Assembly: GCF_024979255.1 (NCBI RefSeq)
Contig: NZ_JANLCN010000007.1
Span: 62,001 to 126,000, forward strand
Direction of reading: 5' to 3'
Source of the DNA: Herbiconiux moechotypicola
Lineage (GTDB): Bacteria > Actinomycetota > Actinomycetes > Actinomycetales > Microbacteriaceae
Length of the DNA stretch: 64,000 nucleotides
Under the pieces are notes generated by a model, which was not told the DNA's origin, made no database searches, and saw only the letters and a program-made list of their open reading frames with translations. The position numbers were made by a program, and so were the translations under genes. Shown here piece by piece: positions 10,747-18,084 of this stretch; position 1 is the stretch's first letter; each line of letters starts with the position of its first letter.

Positions 10747-12266
10747 TGGCCGTCGACCTGAGGCCCGCCGTGCTCGCCGACCTCGACGCCATCATGGCGA
10801 TCGAAGAGGCGTCCTTTCCGACCGACGCGTGGTCGCGGGAGTCGATGCGGGCCGAGCTCGGGAGCGTGCACGGGGTGTATCTCGTCGCGGTCGACGGTGA
10901 GACGGTCGTGGGCTACGGCGGGCTGTCGAGTCCGGCCGGGGCCGACGACGCCGACATCCAGACTATCGCCCTGGTCGAACGCGCCCGCGGTGCGGGCCTC
11001 GGCCGACGGCTCATGCGGGCGCTCCTGGGTCACGCGCGCGAGCGCGGTGCCCGCCAGGTGTTCCTCGAGGTGCGCGCCGACAACCCGGTGGCCAAGGGGC
11101 TGTACGACGCGCTCGGTTTCGAGGAGATCGCGGTGCGTCCGCGCTACTACCAGCCCGACGGGGTCGACGCCCTGGTGATGCGGCTCGAGCTGCCGCAGAC
11201 ACCCGCCGAGCCCGTGGTGCTCGGCATCGAGACCTCGTGCGACGAAACGGGCGTGGGGATCGTGCGGGGAACCACGCTGCTGGCCAACGTGATCGCGTCG
11301 TCGATGGACGAGCACGCGCGCTACGGCGGCGTGGTGCCCGAGGTCGCGGCCAGGGCCCACCTCGAGGCGCTCACACCCACGCTCGACGCGGCGCTCGCCG
11401 AGGCGGGGATCGCGCTCGACGAGGTCGACGCGATCGCGGTCACGAGCGGTCCCGGTCTCTCGGGGGCGCTCATGGTCGGTGTCGGTGCGGCCAAGGCGCT
11501 GGCCGTGGGCAGCGGCAAGCCGCTCTACGCCGTCAACCACCTCGTGGGACACGTCGGGGCCGACGTGCTCGCCGACGAGCCGATCGAGTTCCCCACGATC
11601 GCGCTGCTGGTCTCGGGCGGGCACACCTCGCTGCTCGTGGTGCGCGACCTCGTCGACGACGTCGAGCTGCTCGGCGAGACCATCGACGACGCCGCGGGAG
11701 AGGCCTTCGACAAGGTGGCGCGCATCCTGGGCCTGCCCTACCCCGGTGGCCCGCAGATCGACAAGGCCGCGGTGGGCGGCGACCCGACGGCCATCCGGTT
11801 CCCGCGTGGGCTGCTGCATCCCAAAGACGCCGAGAAGCACCGCTACGACTTCTCGTTCTCGGGGCTCAAGACGGCGGTGGCCCGCTGGGTCGAGCGCGCG
11901 GAGGACGCGGGGGAGGCCGTGCCGGTGGCCGACGTGGCCGCGAGCTTCCGTGAGGCGGTGGTCGACGTGCTGCTCACGAAGGCGTTTCGCGCGTGTGCCG
12001 ACCTCGGCATCCCGCGCCTGCTGCTCGGCGGCGGGGTGGTGGCCAACGCGCGCGTGCGCGAGGAGGCGGCGGCGCGTGCCGCCTCGCAGGGGGTGACCCT
12101 GCGCATCCCGCCGTTGTCGCTGTGCACCGACAACGGGGCGATGATCGCGGCGCTCGGGGCGCAGCTCATCGCGGCCGGGCGGGCGCCTTCGGGGCTCGTG
12201 TTCGGCGCCGACTCCACTCTTCCCGTGACGGAGATCCAGGTGGACCGGCTTCCGTCACATCGTTGA
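10746..12266 (+). CDS. tsaD: RimI-TsaD fusion: ribosomal-protein/N-terminal acetyltransferase plus t6A threonylcarbamoyltransferase
   Basis: One uninterrupted 506-codon frame encodes two enzymes. Residues 1 to about 150 are a GNAT acetyltransferase of the RimI type ([16 protein letters not shown], acetyl-CoA loop [32 protein letters not shown]). After a short Pro-containing linker, residues from about 157 are a complete TsaD that transfers the threonylcarbamoyl group to A37: [31 protein letters not shown], the metal ligands in [12 protein letters not shown], and [11 protein letters not shown]. No stop or Shine-Dalgarno sequence separates the parts. GTG codons at 11214 and 11217 could act as an internal start, so a separate TsaD is possible. 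It overlaps tsaB by one base. Confidence 0.93.
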   Translation: MAVDLRPAVLADLDAIMAIEEASFPTDAWSRESMRAELGSVHGVYLVAVDGETVVGYGGLSSPAGADDADIQTIALVERARGAGLGRRLMRALLGHARERGARQVFLEVRADNPVAKGLYDALGFEEIAVRPRYYQPDGVDALVMRLELPQTPAEPVVLGIETSCDETGVGIVRGTTLLANVIASSMDEHARYGGVVPEVAARAHLEALTPTLDAALAEAGIALDEVDAIAVTSGPGLSGALMVGVGAAKALAVGSGKPLYAVNHLVGHVGADVLADEPIEFPTIALLVSGGHTSLLVVRDLVDDVELLGETIDDAAGEAFDKVARILGLPYPGGPQIDKAAVGGDPTAIRFPRGLLHPKDAEKHRYDFSFSGLKTAVARWVERAEDAGEAVPVADVAASFREAVVDVLLTKAFRACADLGIPRLLLGGGVVANARVREEAAARAASQGVTLRIPPLSLCTDNGAMIAALGAQLIAAGRAPSGLVFGADSTLPVTEIQVDRLPSHR

Positions 12267-12331
12267 CACCCGATCCCGGGCACTGCCACGATGGGGCGGT
12301 CACGCGTTCATCGTCACATTGGAGTTCCACC

Positions 12332-12607
12332 TTGACCGCACCCACCCCCGGTTACGCCCCGGTTCCCGCCGAGCAGCGCACCAACGTCCTGGCCATCGTC
12401 TCGCTGGTCATCTCGATCCTCGGATTCAACGTCATCGCGATCATCCTCGGCGCCATCGCGCTGAGCCAGATCAAGAAGACCGGTGAGAAGGGCCGCGGGC
12501 TCGCGCTGGCCGGCATCATCATCGGCGCGGTCTCGATCGTGCTGGTGATCATCATCATCATCGTCTCGGTGGCGGTGGTGGCCTCCAGCGGCACCGTCAC
12601 CAACTGA
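12332..12607 (+). CDS. small DUF4190-type membrane protein
   Basis: The 91-residue product has two hydrophobic segments, NVLAIVSLVISILGFNVIAIILG and an Ile/Val-rich helix near the C-terminus. Between them lies the ALSQIKKTGEKGRGLALAG loop typical of DUF4190 proteins, an actinobacterial membrane family of unknown function. A TTG at 12332 is chosen as start because GGAG lies at 12321-12324, 7 nt upstream, and it gives a normal N-terminus (TAPTPGYAPVPAEQ). The next gene encodes a second DUF4190 protein 25 nt downstream. Confidence 0.8.
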   Translation: MTAPTPGYAPVPAEQRTNVLAIVSLVISILGFNVIAIILGAIALSQIKKTGEKGRGLALAGIIIGAVSIVLVIIIIIVSVAVVASSGTVTN

Positions 12608-12632
12608 CGACACTCATCGAGAAGGGCACACC

Positions 12633-13166
12633 GTGAGCGACACGAACAATCCCGCACCCGCCGGCGAGGAGCCCCCGGTTCCTCCGGTGCCGCCTCCGGG
12701 CGGCTACCAGGCGCCACCGGCACCCGCGGCACCCGTTCCGCCTGCTCCGGCCGCCCCGGTGCCGCCGGCACCGCAGTACCAGCCGCCGCAGCCGGCCTAC
12801 CAGCCGCCGCCGCAGGGCTATCAGCCCCCGCAGCAGGGCTACCCGCAGACCCCTCCGCCCGGCTACCAGCCGCCGGCGGGGCAGCAGCCCTACTACGGCT
12901 ACCAGCAGCCGGCCGCACCGCCCATGAACACCCTGGCGATCGTCACGATCATCCTGGCGTTCGTGTTCTCGATCGCGGGCATCGTCACCGGGCACATCGC
13001 GCTCAAGCAGATCGACCGCACCGGGGAATCGGGGCGGGGGCTGGCGAAGGCGGGTCTCATCCTGTCGTACGTGTTCACAGGGCTCTGGCTGCTCGCCATC
13101 ATCGGCTACGTCGTGTTCTGGATCCTCATCATCGCGGCGGCGGGCGCGGGCGGCTACTACTACTGA
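12633..13166 (+). CDS. DUF4190 membrane protein with proline-rich N-terminus
   Basis: The 177-residue product begins with about 95 residues of Pro/Gln/Tyr-rich low-complexity sequence (repeated YQPPPQGYQPPQQGY-like units), probably cytoplasmic and disordered. A DUF4190 domain follows with two membrane helices and the loop HIALKQIDRTGESGRGLAKAG, closely matching the loop of the upstream protein. The pair looks like a domain duplication. GTG 12633 is preceded by GAGAAGG. The stop overlaps the end of the convergent methyltransferase gene by 7 bp. The function is unknown. Confidence 0.82.
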   Translation: MSDTNNPAPAGEEPPVPPVPPPGGYQAPPAPAAPVPPAPAAPVPPAPQYQPPQPAYQPPPQGYQPPQQGYPQTPPPGYQPPAGQQPYYGYQQPAAPPMNTLAIVTIILAFVFSIAGIVTGHIALKQIDRTGESGRGLAKAGLILSYVFTGLWLLAIIGYVVFWILIIAAAGAGGYYY

Positions 13167-14350
13167 GTCACCCGCTCCACCAGCAACGCCTCGTGCGCAC
13201 CGGCGACCCTCGTGAGAACGAGGGTCGCCGTTCGGTTCCCCCGGAGTCCCAGCCGCTTGCGCAGTGCGGCGGGGTCGACGTCGGTGCCGCGCTTCTTGAT
13301 CTCCAGCGTGCCGACGCCGCGCTCCCTCAGGGCCCGCTTCAGCGCCGGTTCGCTGGCCGGCAGGCGCTCCAGGATGCGGAAGGACGTCGCGAAGGGGCTC
13401 GCCAGAGGTGCATCCGAGGTGAGGTAGGCGATGCCCTCCGAGAGCATCCCGGCTCCGGCGCGTTCGGCCAGTTCGCCGATGAGCCGGGCGCGGATGACGG
13501 CGCCATCGGGTTCGTGTAGGTAGTCGCCGAGCGAGCGCACCTCGGCGTCGGGGCTGTCGGCGGGAGCGGAGAGTTCGGCGGCGCCGTCGCGCGAGAGCAC
13601 GAGCGCTGAGCGGCGGATGCCGTCGCGGGCGAGAGAGCCGAACCACAGCCCCATCTCCACGAGCTGGCCCTCCACCGACACCCATTGCGCCTCGGCGCCG
13701 GTGGGGATGAGCGAGCGGTCGAAACCGGGACCGAGCTTCACCCCGGTGGGCAGCCGCTCCGCCAAGCCGAACGCGAAGTCGATCGACGGGGTGTAGTCGT
13801 CGGGCCGGGTGAGGCGGGAGGTCTGCCCGGTGCCCGTCGTGCGGCGCGCCGGGTCGAGATAGACGGCGTCGACGCCGTCGAGCGGCTGCTGCTCGGCTGA
13901 GCCCAGCACAACCTCGGCGTCGGGGAAGGCGGCGAGGTTGTACGTGGCGACGGCGGCCGTCACCTCGTCGCGCTCCACCGCGAGCACTCCGATGCCGAGG
14001 GCGGCGACGGCCAGTGCGTCGCTGCCGAGGCCGCAGCCGAGGTCGGCCACCCGTTGCGCCCCCGCATCCCGGAACCGCCCGGCGTGGAGGGCGGCGACCC
14101 GGAGCCGGGTCGCCTGCTCGAGCCCGGCCGGAGTGAACAGCATGCGCTCCGCGAACTCGCCGAACTTCGCTCGGGCCTTCTCGCGCAGCCGGGCCTGGGT
14201 GAGCACCGCGGCGACGAGCTCGGCCGGGTGGCCTGCGCGCCGGAGCGAAGCGACCTGATCGGAGCCGCCCCCCGCGGTGTACGGCGGGAGGGAGTCGAGC
14301 AGCCGCAGGCCCTCGGGCGTCAACAGCCGGGCGAGCTCTGCGGAGTCCAT
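13160..14350 (-). CDS. class I SAM-dependent methyltransferase with THUMP-like domain
   Basis: The 396-residue product has a Rossmann methyltransferase core (VADLGCGLGSDALAVAALG; DAVYLDPARRT as the catalytic/substrate motif) and a C-terminal THUMP-like domain ending in the STLVLTR-type strand (here ATLVLTRVAG). This architecture suggests an RNA methyltransferase, but the target is unknown. ATG 14350 (MDSAELARLLTPEGLRLLD) is preferred; the frame is open to 14410 but that stretch runs through the CIRCE element. It is divergent from groES and only 31 nt from the first CIRCE, so it may share heat-shock control. Confidence 0.85.
   Translation of the reverse strand: MDSAELARLLTPEGLRLLDSLPPYTAGGGSDQVASLRRAGHPAELVAAVLTQARLREKARAKFGEFAERMLFTPAGLEQATRLRVAALHAGRFRDAGAQRVADLGCGLGSDALAVAALGIGVLAVERDEVTAAVATYNLAAFPDAEVVLGSAEQQPLDGVDAVYLDPARRTTGTGQTSRLTRPDDYTPSIDFAFGLAERLPTGVKLGPGFDRSLIPTGAEAQWVSVEGQLVEMGLWFGSLARDGIRRSALVLSRDGAAELSAPADSPDAEVRSLGDYLHEPDGAVIRARLIGELAERAGAGMLSEGIAYLTSDAPLASPFATSFRILERLPASEPALKRALRERGVGTLEIKKRGTDVDPAALRKRLGLRGNRTATLVLTRVAGAHEALLVERVTQ
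13201..13230 (+). terminator. intragenic hairpin that probably ends the DUF4190 transcript
   Basis: A perfect 13-bp stem (13201-13213 with 13218-13230) has a GAGA tetraloop (GNRA type). It begins 35 nt after the DUF4190 stop but lies inside the 3' coding part of the convergent methyltransferase gene. It would be read by RNA polymerase from either direction. Confidence 0.55.
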
Positions 14351-14380
14351 CCGGCAACGGTACCAACTGCCCGGCAGGTG

Positions 14381-14407
14381 TTGGCACTCACGTTGCGCGA
14401 GTGCCAA
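14381..14407. promoter_or_regulatory. CIRCE element 1 (HrcA operator)
   Basis: TTGGCACTC, a 9-nt spacer and GAGTGCCAA form a perfect inverted repeat with the classical CIRCE geometry (consensus TTAGCACTC-N9-GAGTGCTAA; one symmetric A-to-G change). It lies between the methyltransferase start and groES. Confidence 0.88.
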
Positions 14408-14426
14408 CACTGGCTCTAAACTCCCT

Positions 14427-14453
14427 TTAGCACTCTCTCTGCGAGTGTGCTAA
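14427..14453. promoter_or_regulatory. CIRCE element 2 (HrcA operator)
   Basis: TTAGCACTC, a 9-nt spacer and GTGTGCTAA match the CIRCE consensus except for one base in the right arm. It is 46 bp centre to centre from the first copy, so two HrcA dimers could bind on nearly the same face upstream of groES. Confidence 0.88.
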
Positions 14454-14490
14454 CCCAGACGTTTCAGAACTGAGAAAGAAGAGGTCAACC

Positions 14491-14787
14491 GTGTCGGTCT
14501 CCATCAAGCCGCTCGAGGATCGCATCGTCATCAAGCAGGTCGAAGCTGAGCAGACCACTGCTTCCGGTCTCGTCATCCCTGACACCGCCAAGGAGAAGCC
14601 CCAGGAGGGCGAGGTCGTGGCCGTGGGCCCCGGTCGCATCGACGACAACGGCAACCGCGTTCCGCTCGACGTCGCAGTCGGCGACAAGGTGATCTACTCC
14701 AAGTACGGCGGCACCGAGGTCAAGTACGCCGGTGAGGACTTCCTCGTGCTCTCGGCGCGCGACGTGCTCGCCGTCGTGGTCCGCTGA
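14491..14787 (+). CDS. groES: co-chaperonin GroES
   Basis: GroES caps the GroEL folding chamber. The 98-residue product has [19 protein letters not shown], the mobile-loop region [16 protein letters not shown] and the C-terminal [15 protein letters not shown] strand. GAAAGAAGAGG lies upstream of the GTG start. No groEL follows, so the partner chaperonin gene is elsewhere, as in many actinobacteria. Two CIRCE operators in front indicate HrcA-controlled heat-shock expression. Confidence 0.96.
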   Translation: MSVSIKPLEDRIVIKQVEAEQTTASGLVIPDTAKEKPQEGEVVAVGPGRIDDNGNRVPLDVAVGDKVIYSKYGGTEVKYAGEDFLVLSARDVLAVVVR

Positions 14788-14807
14788 GCGACCGCAACGA
14801 GTTCCGG

Positions 14808-14837
14808 GAACCCGGGCGGCCCGTGCCGCCCGGGTTC
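14808..14837 (+). terminator. groES terminator hairpin overlapping the rarD start
   Basis: A perfect 13-bp stem (14808-14820 with 14825-14837) has a CCGT loop, followed by TCTCTG. It is 20 nt after the groES stop. The only usable rarD start codon (GTG 14823) lies in the loop and right arm. Confidence 0.75.
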
Positions 14838-15773
14838 TCTGCGTCTGCGGGCGCTTCGGCAGCAGCGGCGGCGCGTTCCACGTTCCGGGCCGGGCTCGTC
14901 GCCGTCGGGGGAGCCTACGTGCTCTGGGGCGTCTTCCCTCTCTACTTCTTGCTCATGCGGCCGGCCGGAGGTGTCGAGGTCGTGGCGTGGCGGGTGCTCT
15001 TCTCGCTGGCTTTCTGCGCCGCGCTGCTGGTGGCCACGCGTGGCTGGCGCCGGGTCGCCGAGATCGCGCGCCGGCCGTCGCTGCTGCTGTTCATGGGCCT
15101 CGCTGGGGCGCTCGTCTTCGTCAACTGGCTGGTCTACGTGTGGGCCACGCTCGACGGCCAGGTGGTCGAAGGATCTCTGGGCTACTTCATCAACCCGGTC
15201 GTGACCGTGCTGCTCGGGGTGCTGGTGCTCCGGGAGCGGCTGCGGCCGCTGCAGTGGGTCGCGGTGGGCGTGAGCGCCGTCGCGATCCTCGTGCTCTCCT
15301 TCGCCCACGGCTCCGTGCCCCGGATCGCCCTGGTGCTGGCGTTCTCGTTCGGGCTCTACGGCCTGGTGAAGAAGCACGTGGGGCCCCGGGTCGACGCCGT
15401 GAGCGGACTCACCCTCGAGACCGCCTGGCTGGCACCGCTCGCCGCCGTCATCGTGGTCGTGCTCGCCTCCACGGGCTCCCTCACCTTCGCCGCCGACGGT
15501 GTGGGGCATGCCCTCCTACTCGTCTCCACCGGGGTGGCGACGGCGGTGCCGTTGCTCCTGTTCGCCGCGGGCACGCGGCGGCTGCCTCTGGTCTACGTGG
15601 GCTTCGCGCAGTTCATCGCCCCGCTGCTCATGTTCGTGATCGGCGTCGCGGTGCTGCACGAGGACATGCCGCCCGAGCGCTGGGCGGGATTCGCGATCGT
15701 GTGGGTGGCACTGGTGCTGCTCGTGGTCGACATGGTGCGCGCGGCCCGGGCGGCGCAGGTCACCGGAAGGTAA
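14823..15773 (+). CDS. rarD: EamA-family transporter RarD
   Basis: The 316-residue product is an inner-membrane drug/metabolite transporter with about ten predicted helices, of the RarD subgroup. It starts its first helix with GAYVLWGVFPLYF and has the EVVAWRVLFSL and SLGYFINPVVTVLLGVLVLRE segments typical of RarD. The substrate is unknown. GTG 14823 is the only ATG/GTG/TTG before helix 1 in this frame, yet it lies inside the groES terminator hairpin, so either a structured start region or an unrecognised start is used. Confidence 0.85.
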   Translation: MPPGFSASAGASAAAAARSTFRAGLVAVGGAYVLWGVFPLYFLLMRPAGGVEVVAWRVLFSLAFCAALLVATRGWRRVAEIARRPSLLLFMGLAGALVFVNWLVYVWATLDGQVVEGSLGYFINPVVTVLLGVLVLRERLRPLQWVAVGVSAVAILVLSFAHGSVPRIALVLAFSFGLYGLVKKHVGPRVDAVSGLTLETAWLAPLAAVIVVVLASTGSLTFAADGVGHALLLVSTGVATAVPLLLFAAGTRRLPLVYVGFAQFIAPLLMFVIGVAVLHEDMPPERWAGFAIVWVALVLLVVDMVRAARAAQVTGR

Positions 15774-15785
15774 CGATTCGGCCGC

Positions 15786-15801
15786 GTTACATGCATGTAA
15801 C
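15786..15801. promoter_or_regulatory. 16-bp perfect palindrome upstream of the amino-acid-binding protein gene
   Basis: GTTACATGCATGTAAC is a perfect palindrome about 100 nt before the ATG at 15901. The outer parts GTTAC-N6-GTAAC resemble the GTNAC-N6-GAAAC half-sites bound by the actinobacterial nitrogen regulator GlnR, and a further GTAAC lies at 15771-15775. The regulator identity is inferred. Confidence 0.5.
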
Positions 15802-15900
15802 ACCGGCGTATTGTTCCCGGCCCCGTTGGCGCATAGCGTGTTGCCACGGCTGATTCTCTGAGTCTGCCGAAAATCTGCACTCAATCACATAAGGAGCACC

Positions 15901-17259
15901 ATGAGCGTATTTGCGAAGGTCCAGACCTCGCGCTCGAAGCCCCTCTCCATCGTTGCGGGTGTCGCCGCGTTCAGCGCTAGCGCTCTGCTGCTGGCCTCGT
16001 GCGCGTCGACGCCGAGCACCGACGGCGGAGAGACCACCGCGGCGGCCGCCCTCTGCGGCCCCGACGCCGCCACCGCGGCGGCCGACATCACGGCAGAGGC
16101 GCCTGCAGCGGCCCTCGACCGCGCCGTGAGCCTGAAGCTCGGCTCGATCCTGCCGACCACCGGCAGCCTGGCCTTCCTCGGCCCGCCCGAGATCGCGGGT
16201 GTCGACCTGGCCGTCGACGAGATCAACGCCTCCGCTCCGGGCGTGCTCGGCGGCAACGTCGAGGTCATCCACCGCGACTCCGGTGACACCACCACCGACA
16301 TCGCCACCCAGTCGGCCACCGACCTGCTCAGCCAGGGCGTCGCCGGCATCGTGGGTGCCGCGTCGTCGGGTGTGTCGTTCACCTTCATCGACCAGGTGAC
16401 CGGTGCGCAGGTCGTGCAGGTGTCGCCGGCGAACACCTCGCCCGACTTCTCCACCTACGCCGACGGCGGCTACTACTTCCGTACCGCTCCCTCCGACGTG
16501 CTGCAGGGCCGCGTGCTCGGCAACCTGATCGTGGGCGACGGCGCCACCAACGTGGGCATCATCTACCTCAACGACGCCTACGGCTCCGGCCTCGAGGAGA
16601 ACGTCGCGACCGCCATCGAGAACGCCGGCGGCACCGTCGTCGCCTCGGAGGCGTTCAACGAGGGTGACAGCCAGTTCAGCGCCCAGATCGACGCCGTGCT
16701 GGCCGAAGACCCCGACGCCATCGCGCTGATCGCCTTCGACCAGACCAAGGTCATCATCCCCGAGCTCGTGGGCACCAAGGGCTTCGACGGCAGCAAGGTC
16801 TACTTCGTCGACGGCAACCTGGCCGACTACTCGGCCGACTTCGACGAGGGCACCCTGAACTGCGCCAAGGGCACGCTCCCCGGCGTTCTGGCCGACGACT
16901 CGTTCAAGGCCAAGCTGCTCGGTGTGAACCCCGACCTGACCGACTTCAGCTACGCGGCCGAGTCGTACGACGCGGTCAACCTGATGGCGCTCGCCGCCAT
17001 CGCGGGTGGCTCGGCGACCGGTCCGGCGATCCAGGCCAACATGCAGGCCGTCTCGGAGGGTGGCACCAAGTGCACCAGCTTCGCCGAGTGCGCCGACCTG
17101 CTGGCCGCGGGTGAAGACATCGACTACGACGGTGTCTCCGGCCCGATCACCTTCGACGAGAACGGTGACCCGACCGAGGCCTACATCGGCATCTACCAGT
17201 ACGGTGCCGACAACACCTACGCGCCGCTGAACGTCGAGTTCGGTTCGCTCGCGGAGTAG
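15901..17259 (+). CDS. branched-chain amino acid ABC transporter substrate-binding lipoprotein
   Basis: The 452-residue product is a LivK-type type I periplasmic-binding protein. A lipobox LLASC puts the lipidated Cys at residue 34. The mature protein has LKLGSILPTTGSLAFLGPPE and GIVGAASSGVSFTFIDQ, typical of amino-acid receptors. AAGGAG at 15891-15896 precedes the ATG. The gene stands alone; the matching permeases and ATPases are livHMGF at 22.7-26.8 kb on the other strand, with an iron-uptake cassette in between. A palindrome upstream suggests nitrogen or amino-acid control. The exact ligand cannot be told from the sequence. Confidence 0.9.
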   Translation: MSVFAKVQTSRSKPLSIVAGVAAFSASALLLASCASTPSTDGGETTAAAALCGPDAATAAADITAEAPAAALDRAVSLKLGSILPTTGSLAFLGPPEIAGVDLAVDEINASAPGVLGGNVEVIHRDSGDTTTDIATQSATDLLSQGVAGIVGAASSGVSFTFIDQVTGAQVVQVSPANTSPDFSTYADGGYYFRTAPSDVLQGRVLGNLIVGDGATNVGIIYLNDAYGSGLEENVATAIENAGGTVVASEAFNEGDSQFSAQIDAVLAEDPDAIALIAFDQTKVIIPELVGTKGFDGSKVYFVDGNLADYSADFDEGTLNCAKGTLPGVLADDSFKAKLLGVNPDLTDFSYAAESYDAVNLMALAAIAGGSATGPAIQANMQAVSEGGTKCTSFAECADLLAAGEDIDYDGVSGPITFDENGDPTEAYIGIYQYGADNTYAPLNVEFGSLAE

Positions 17260-17290
17260 TCACCCCGCGGGTGTAGTCATAACACACCGG

Positions 17291-17324
17291 AAGGCCCGGC
17301 CCCTCACCGAGGGTGCCGGGCCTT
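17291..17324. terminator. bidirectional hairpin terminator
   Basis: An AAGGCCCGGC/GCCGGGCCTT stem continues into CCCTC/GAGGG with one unpaired T. On the plus strand it is followed by CTGCTGTT. It lies between the binding-protein gene and the end of the convergent GntR gene and overlaps the last GntR codons, so it can serve both. Confidence 0.8.
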
Positions 17325-18047
17325 CTGCTGTTCCAGCCACTCGAGTGCCGTCTCGTCGGCCGTGGCGGTGTCGATCGCGCCCCGGGGGAGGAAGGCGATC
17401 GAGTCTCCTCCGTGGAGGGCGTCGATCGCCGCCTCCCGGTCGCCGCGCACGATGTGCTCCACGAGGAGGCGGTGCCTCGCGGCGCGCGCCACCAGGCTCT
17501 CGCTCTCCCGCCGGGCGACCCGGTTCAGGGTCATCAGCACCTGTACCTGGAGCGAGATCGCCCGGTAGGCGTTCGACAGGCGGCTGTGCCCGGCCAGACC
17601 CACCAGGGCTTCGTGAAAGCGCGCGCTGTCGGCCACGGCCTCCGCCTCGAGACCCTCCTCGGCGTGACGCTCCATCACCTCGAGCGCTGCGGTGAGAGCG
17701 TTCAGCGCCTCCTCCGATGCCCCGGGCACCGAGAGTTCGAGGGCGGTGCGCTCGAGGCTCTCCCGCAGGGTCACGATCTCGCGCACGTCGGCCAGGCCGA
17801 ACCGTGCGACCACCGCGCCGCGCCGCGCGACCAGCTCGACCAGGCCGTCGGCGGAGAGCAGACGGAGGGCCTCCCGCACGGGGGGCCGGCTCACGCCGAA
17901 GTCGGCGCACAGCTGCTCTTCGATGAGACGGGAACCGGGGGCCAGATCGCCGGAGACGATGCGGTTGCGGAGCGCGTCGGCGACGAGCGCGGTGAGACTG
18001 GGCGGATCGGTGATGAGGTACCCGACCCGGGGCGACGATGCCATCAT
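17304..18047 (-). CDS. GntR-family (FadR/FCD subfamily) transcriptional regulator
   Basis: The 247-residue product has an N-terminal winged helix (LTALVADALRNRIVSGDLAPG, then LIEEQLCADFGVSRPPVREALRLL) and a C-terminal all-helical FCD ligand-binding domain (TLRESLERTALELS, ARFHEALVGLAGHSRL, RHRLLVEHIVRGD). FCD regulators sense small carboxylates or amino-acid-derived acids. It diverges from the siderophore transport operon. Its own -10 box TAGGCT (18059-18054 on the minus strand) lies 6 nt from the ATG and inside the DtxR-like box. Its target may be the neighbouring amino-acid-binding gene, but this is inference. Confidence 0.88.
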   Translation of the reverse strand: MMASSPRVGYLITDPPSLTALVADALRNRIVSGDLAPGSRLIEEQLCADFGVSRPPVREALRLLSADGLVELVARRGAVVARFGLADVREIVTLRESLERTALELSVPGASEEALNALTAALEVMERHAEEGLEAEAVADSARFHEALVGLAGHSRLSNAYRAISLQVQVLMTLNRVARRESESLVARAARHRLLVEHIVRGDREAAIDALHGGDSIAFLPRGAIDTATADETALEWLEQQKARHPR

Positions 18048-18065
18048 GAGGTAAGCCTACCCTAT
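18047..18065. promoter_or_regulatory. DtxR/IdeR-type iron box between gntR and the siderophore operon
   Basis: The 19 bp at 18047-18065 (core GAGGTAAGCCTACCC) match the DtxR/IdeR consensus TTAGGTTAGGCTAACCTAA at 14 of 19 positions with near dyad symmetry. The box touches the gntR ATG, covers its -10 and occupies the -35/spacer region of the divergent fec-type promoter. Iron-loaded DtxR would therefore block both transcripts. Confidence 0.72.
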
Positions 18066-18070
18066 CTCTG

Positions 18071-18084
18071 TATACAATGAACCG
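18071..18084 (+). promoter_or_regulatory. leaderless -10 of the siderophore uptake operon
   Basis: TATACAAT at 18071-18078 ends 6 nt before the GTG at 18085, predicting a leaderless transcript starting at the start codon. The iron box lies immediately upstream. Confidence 0.6.
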
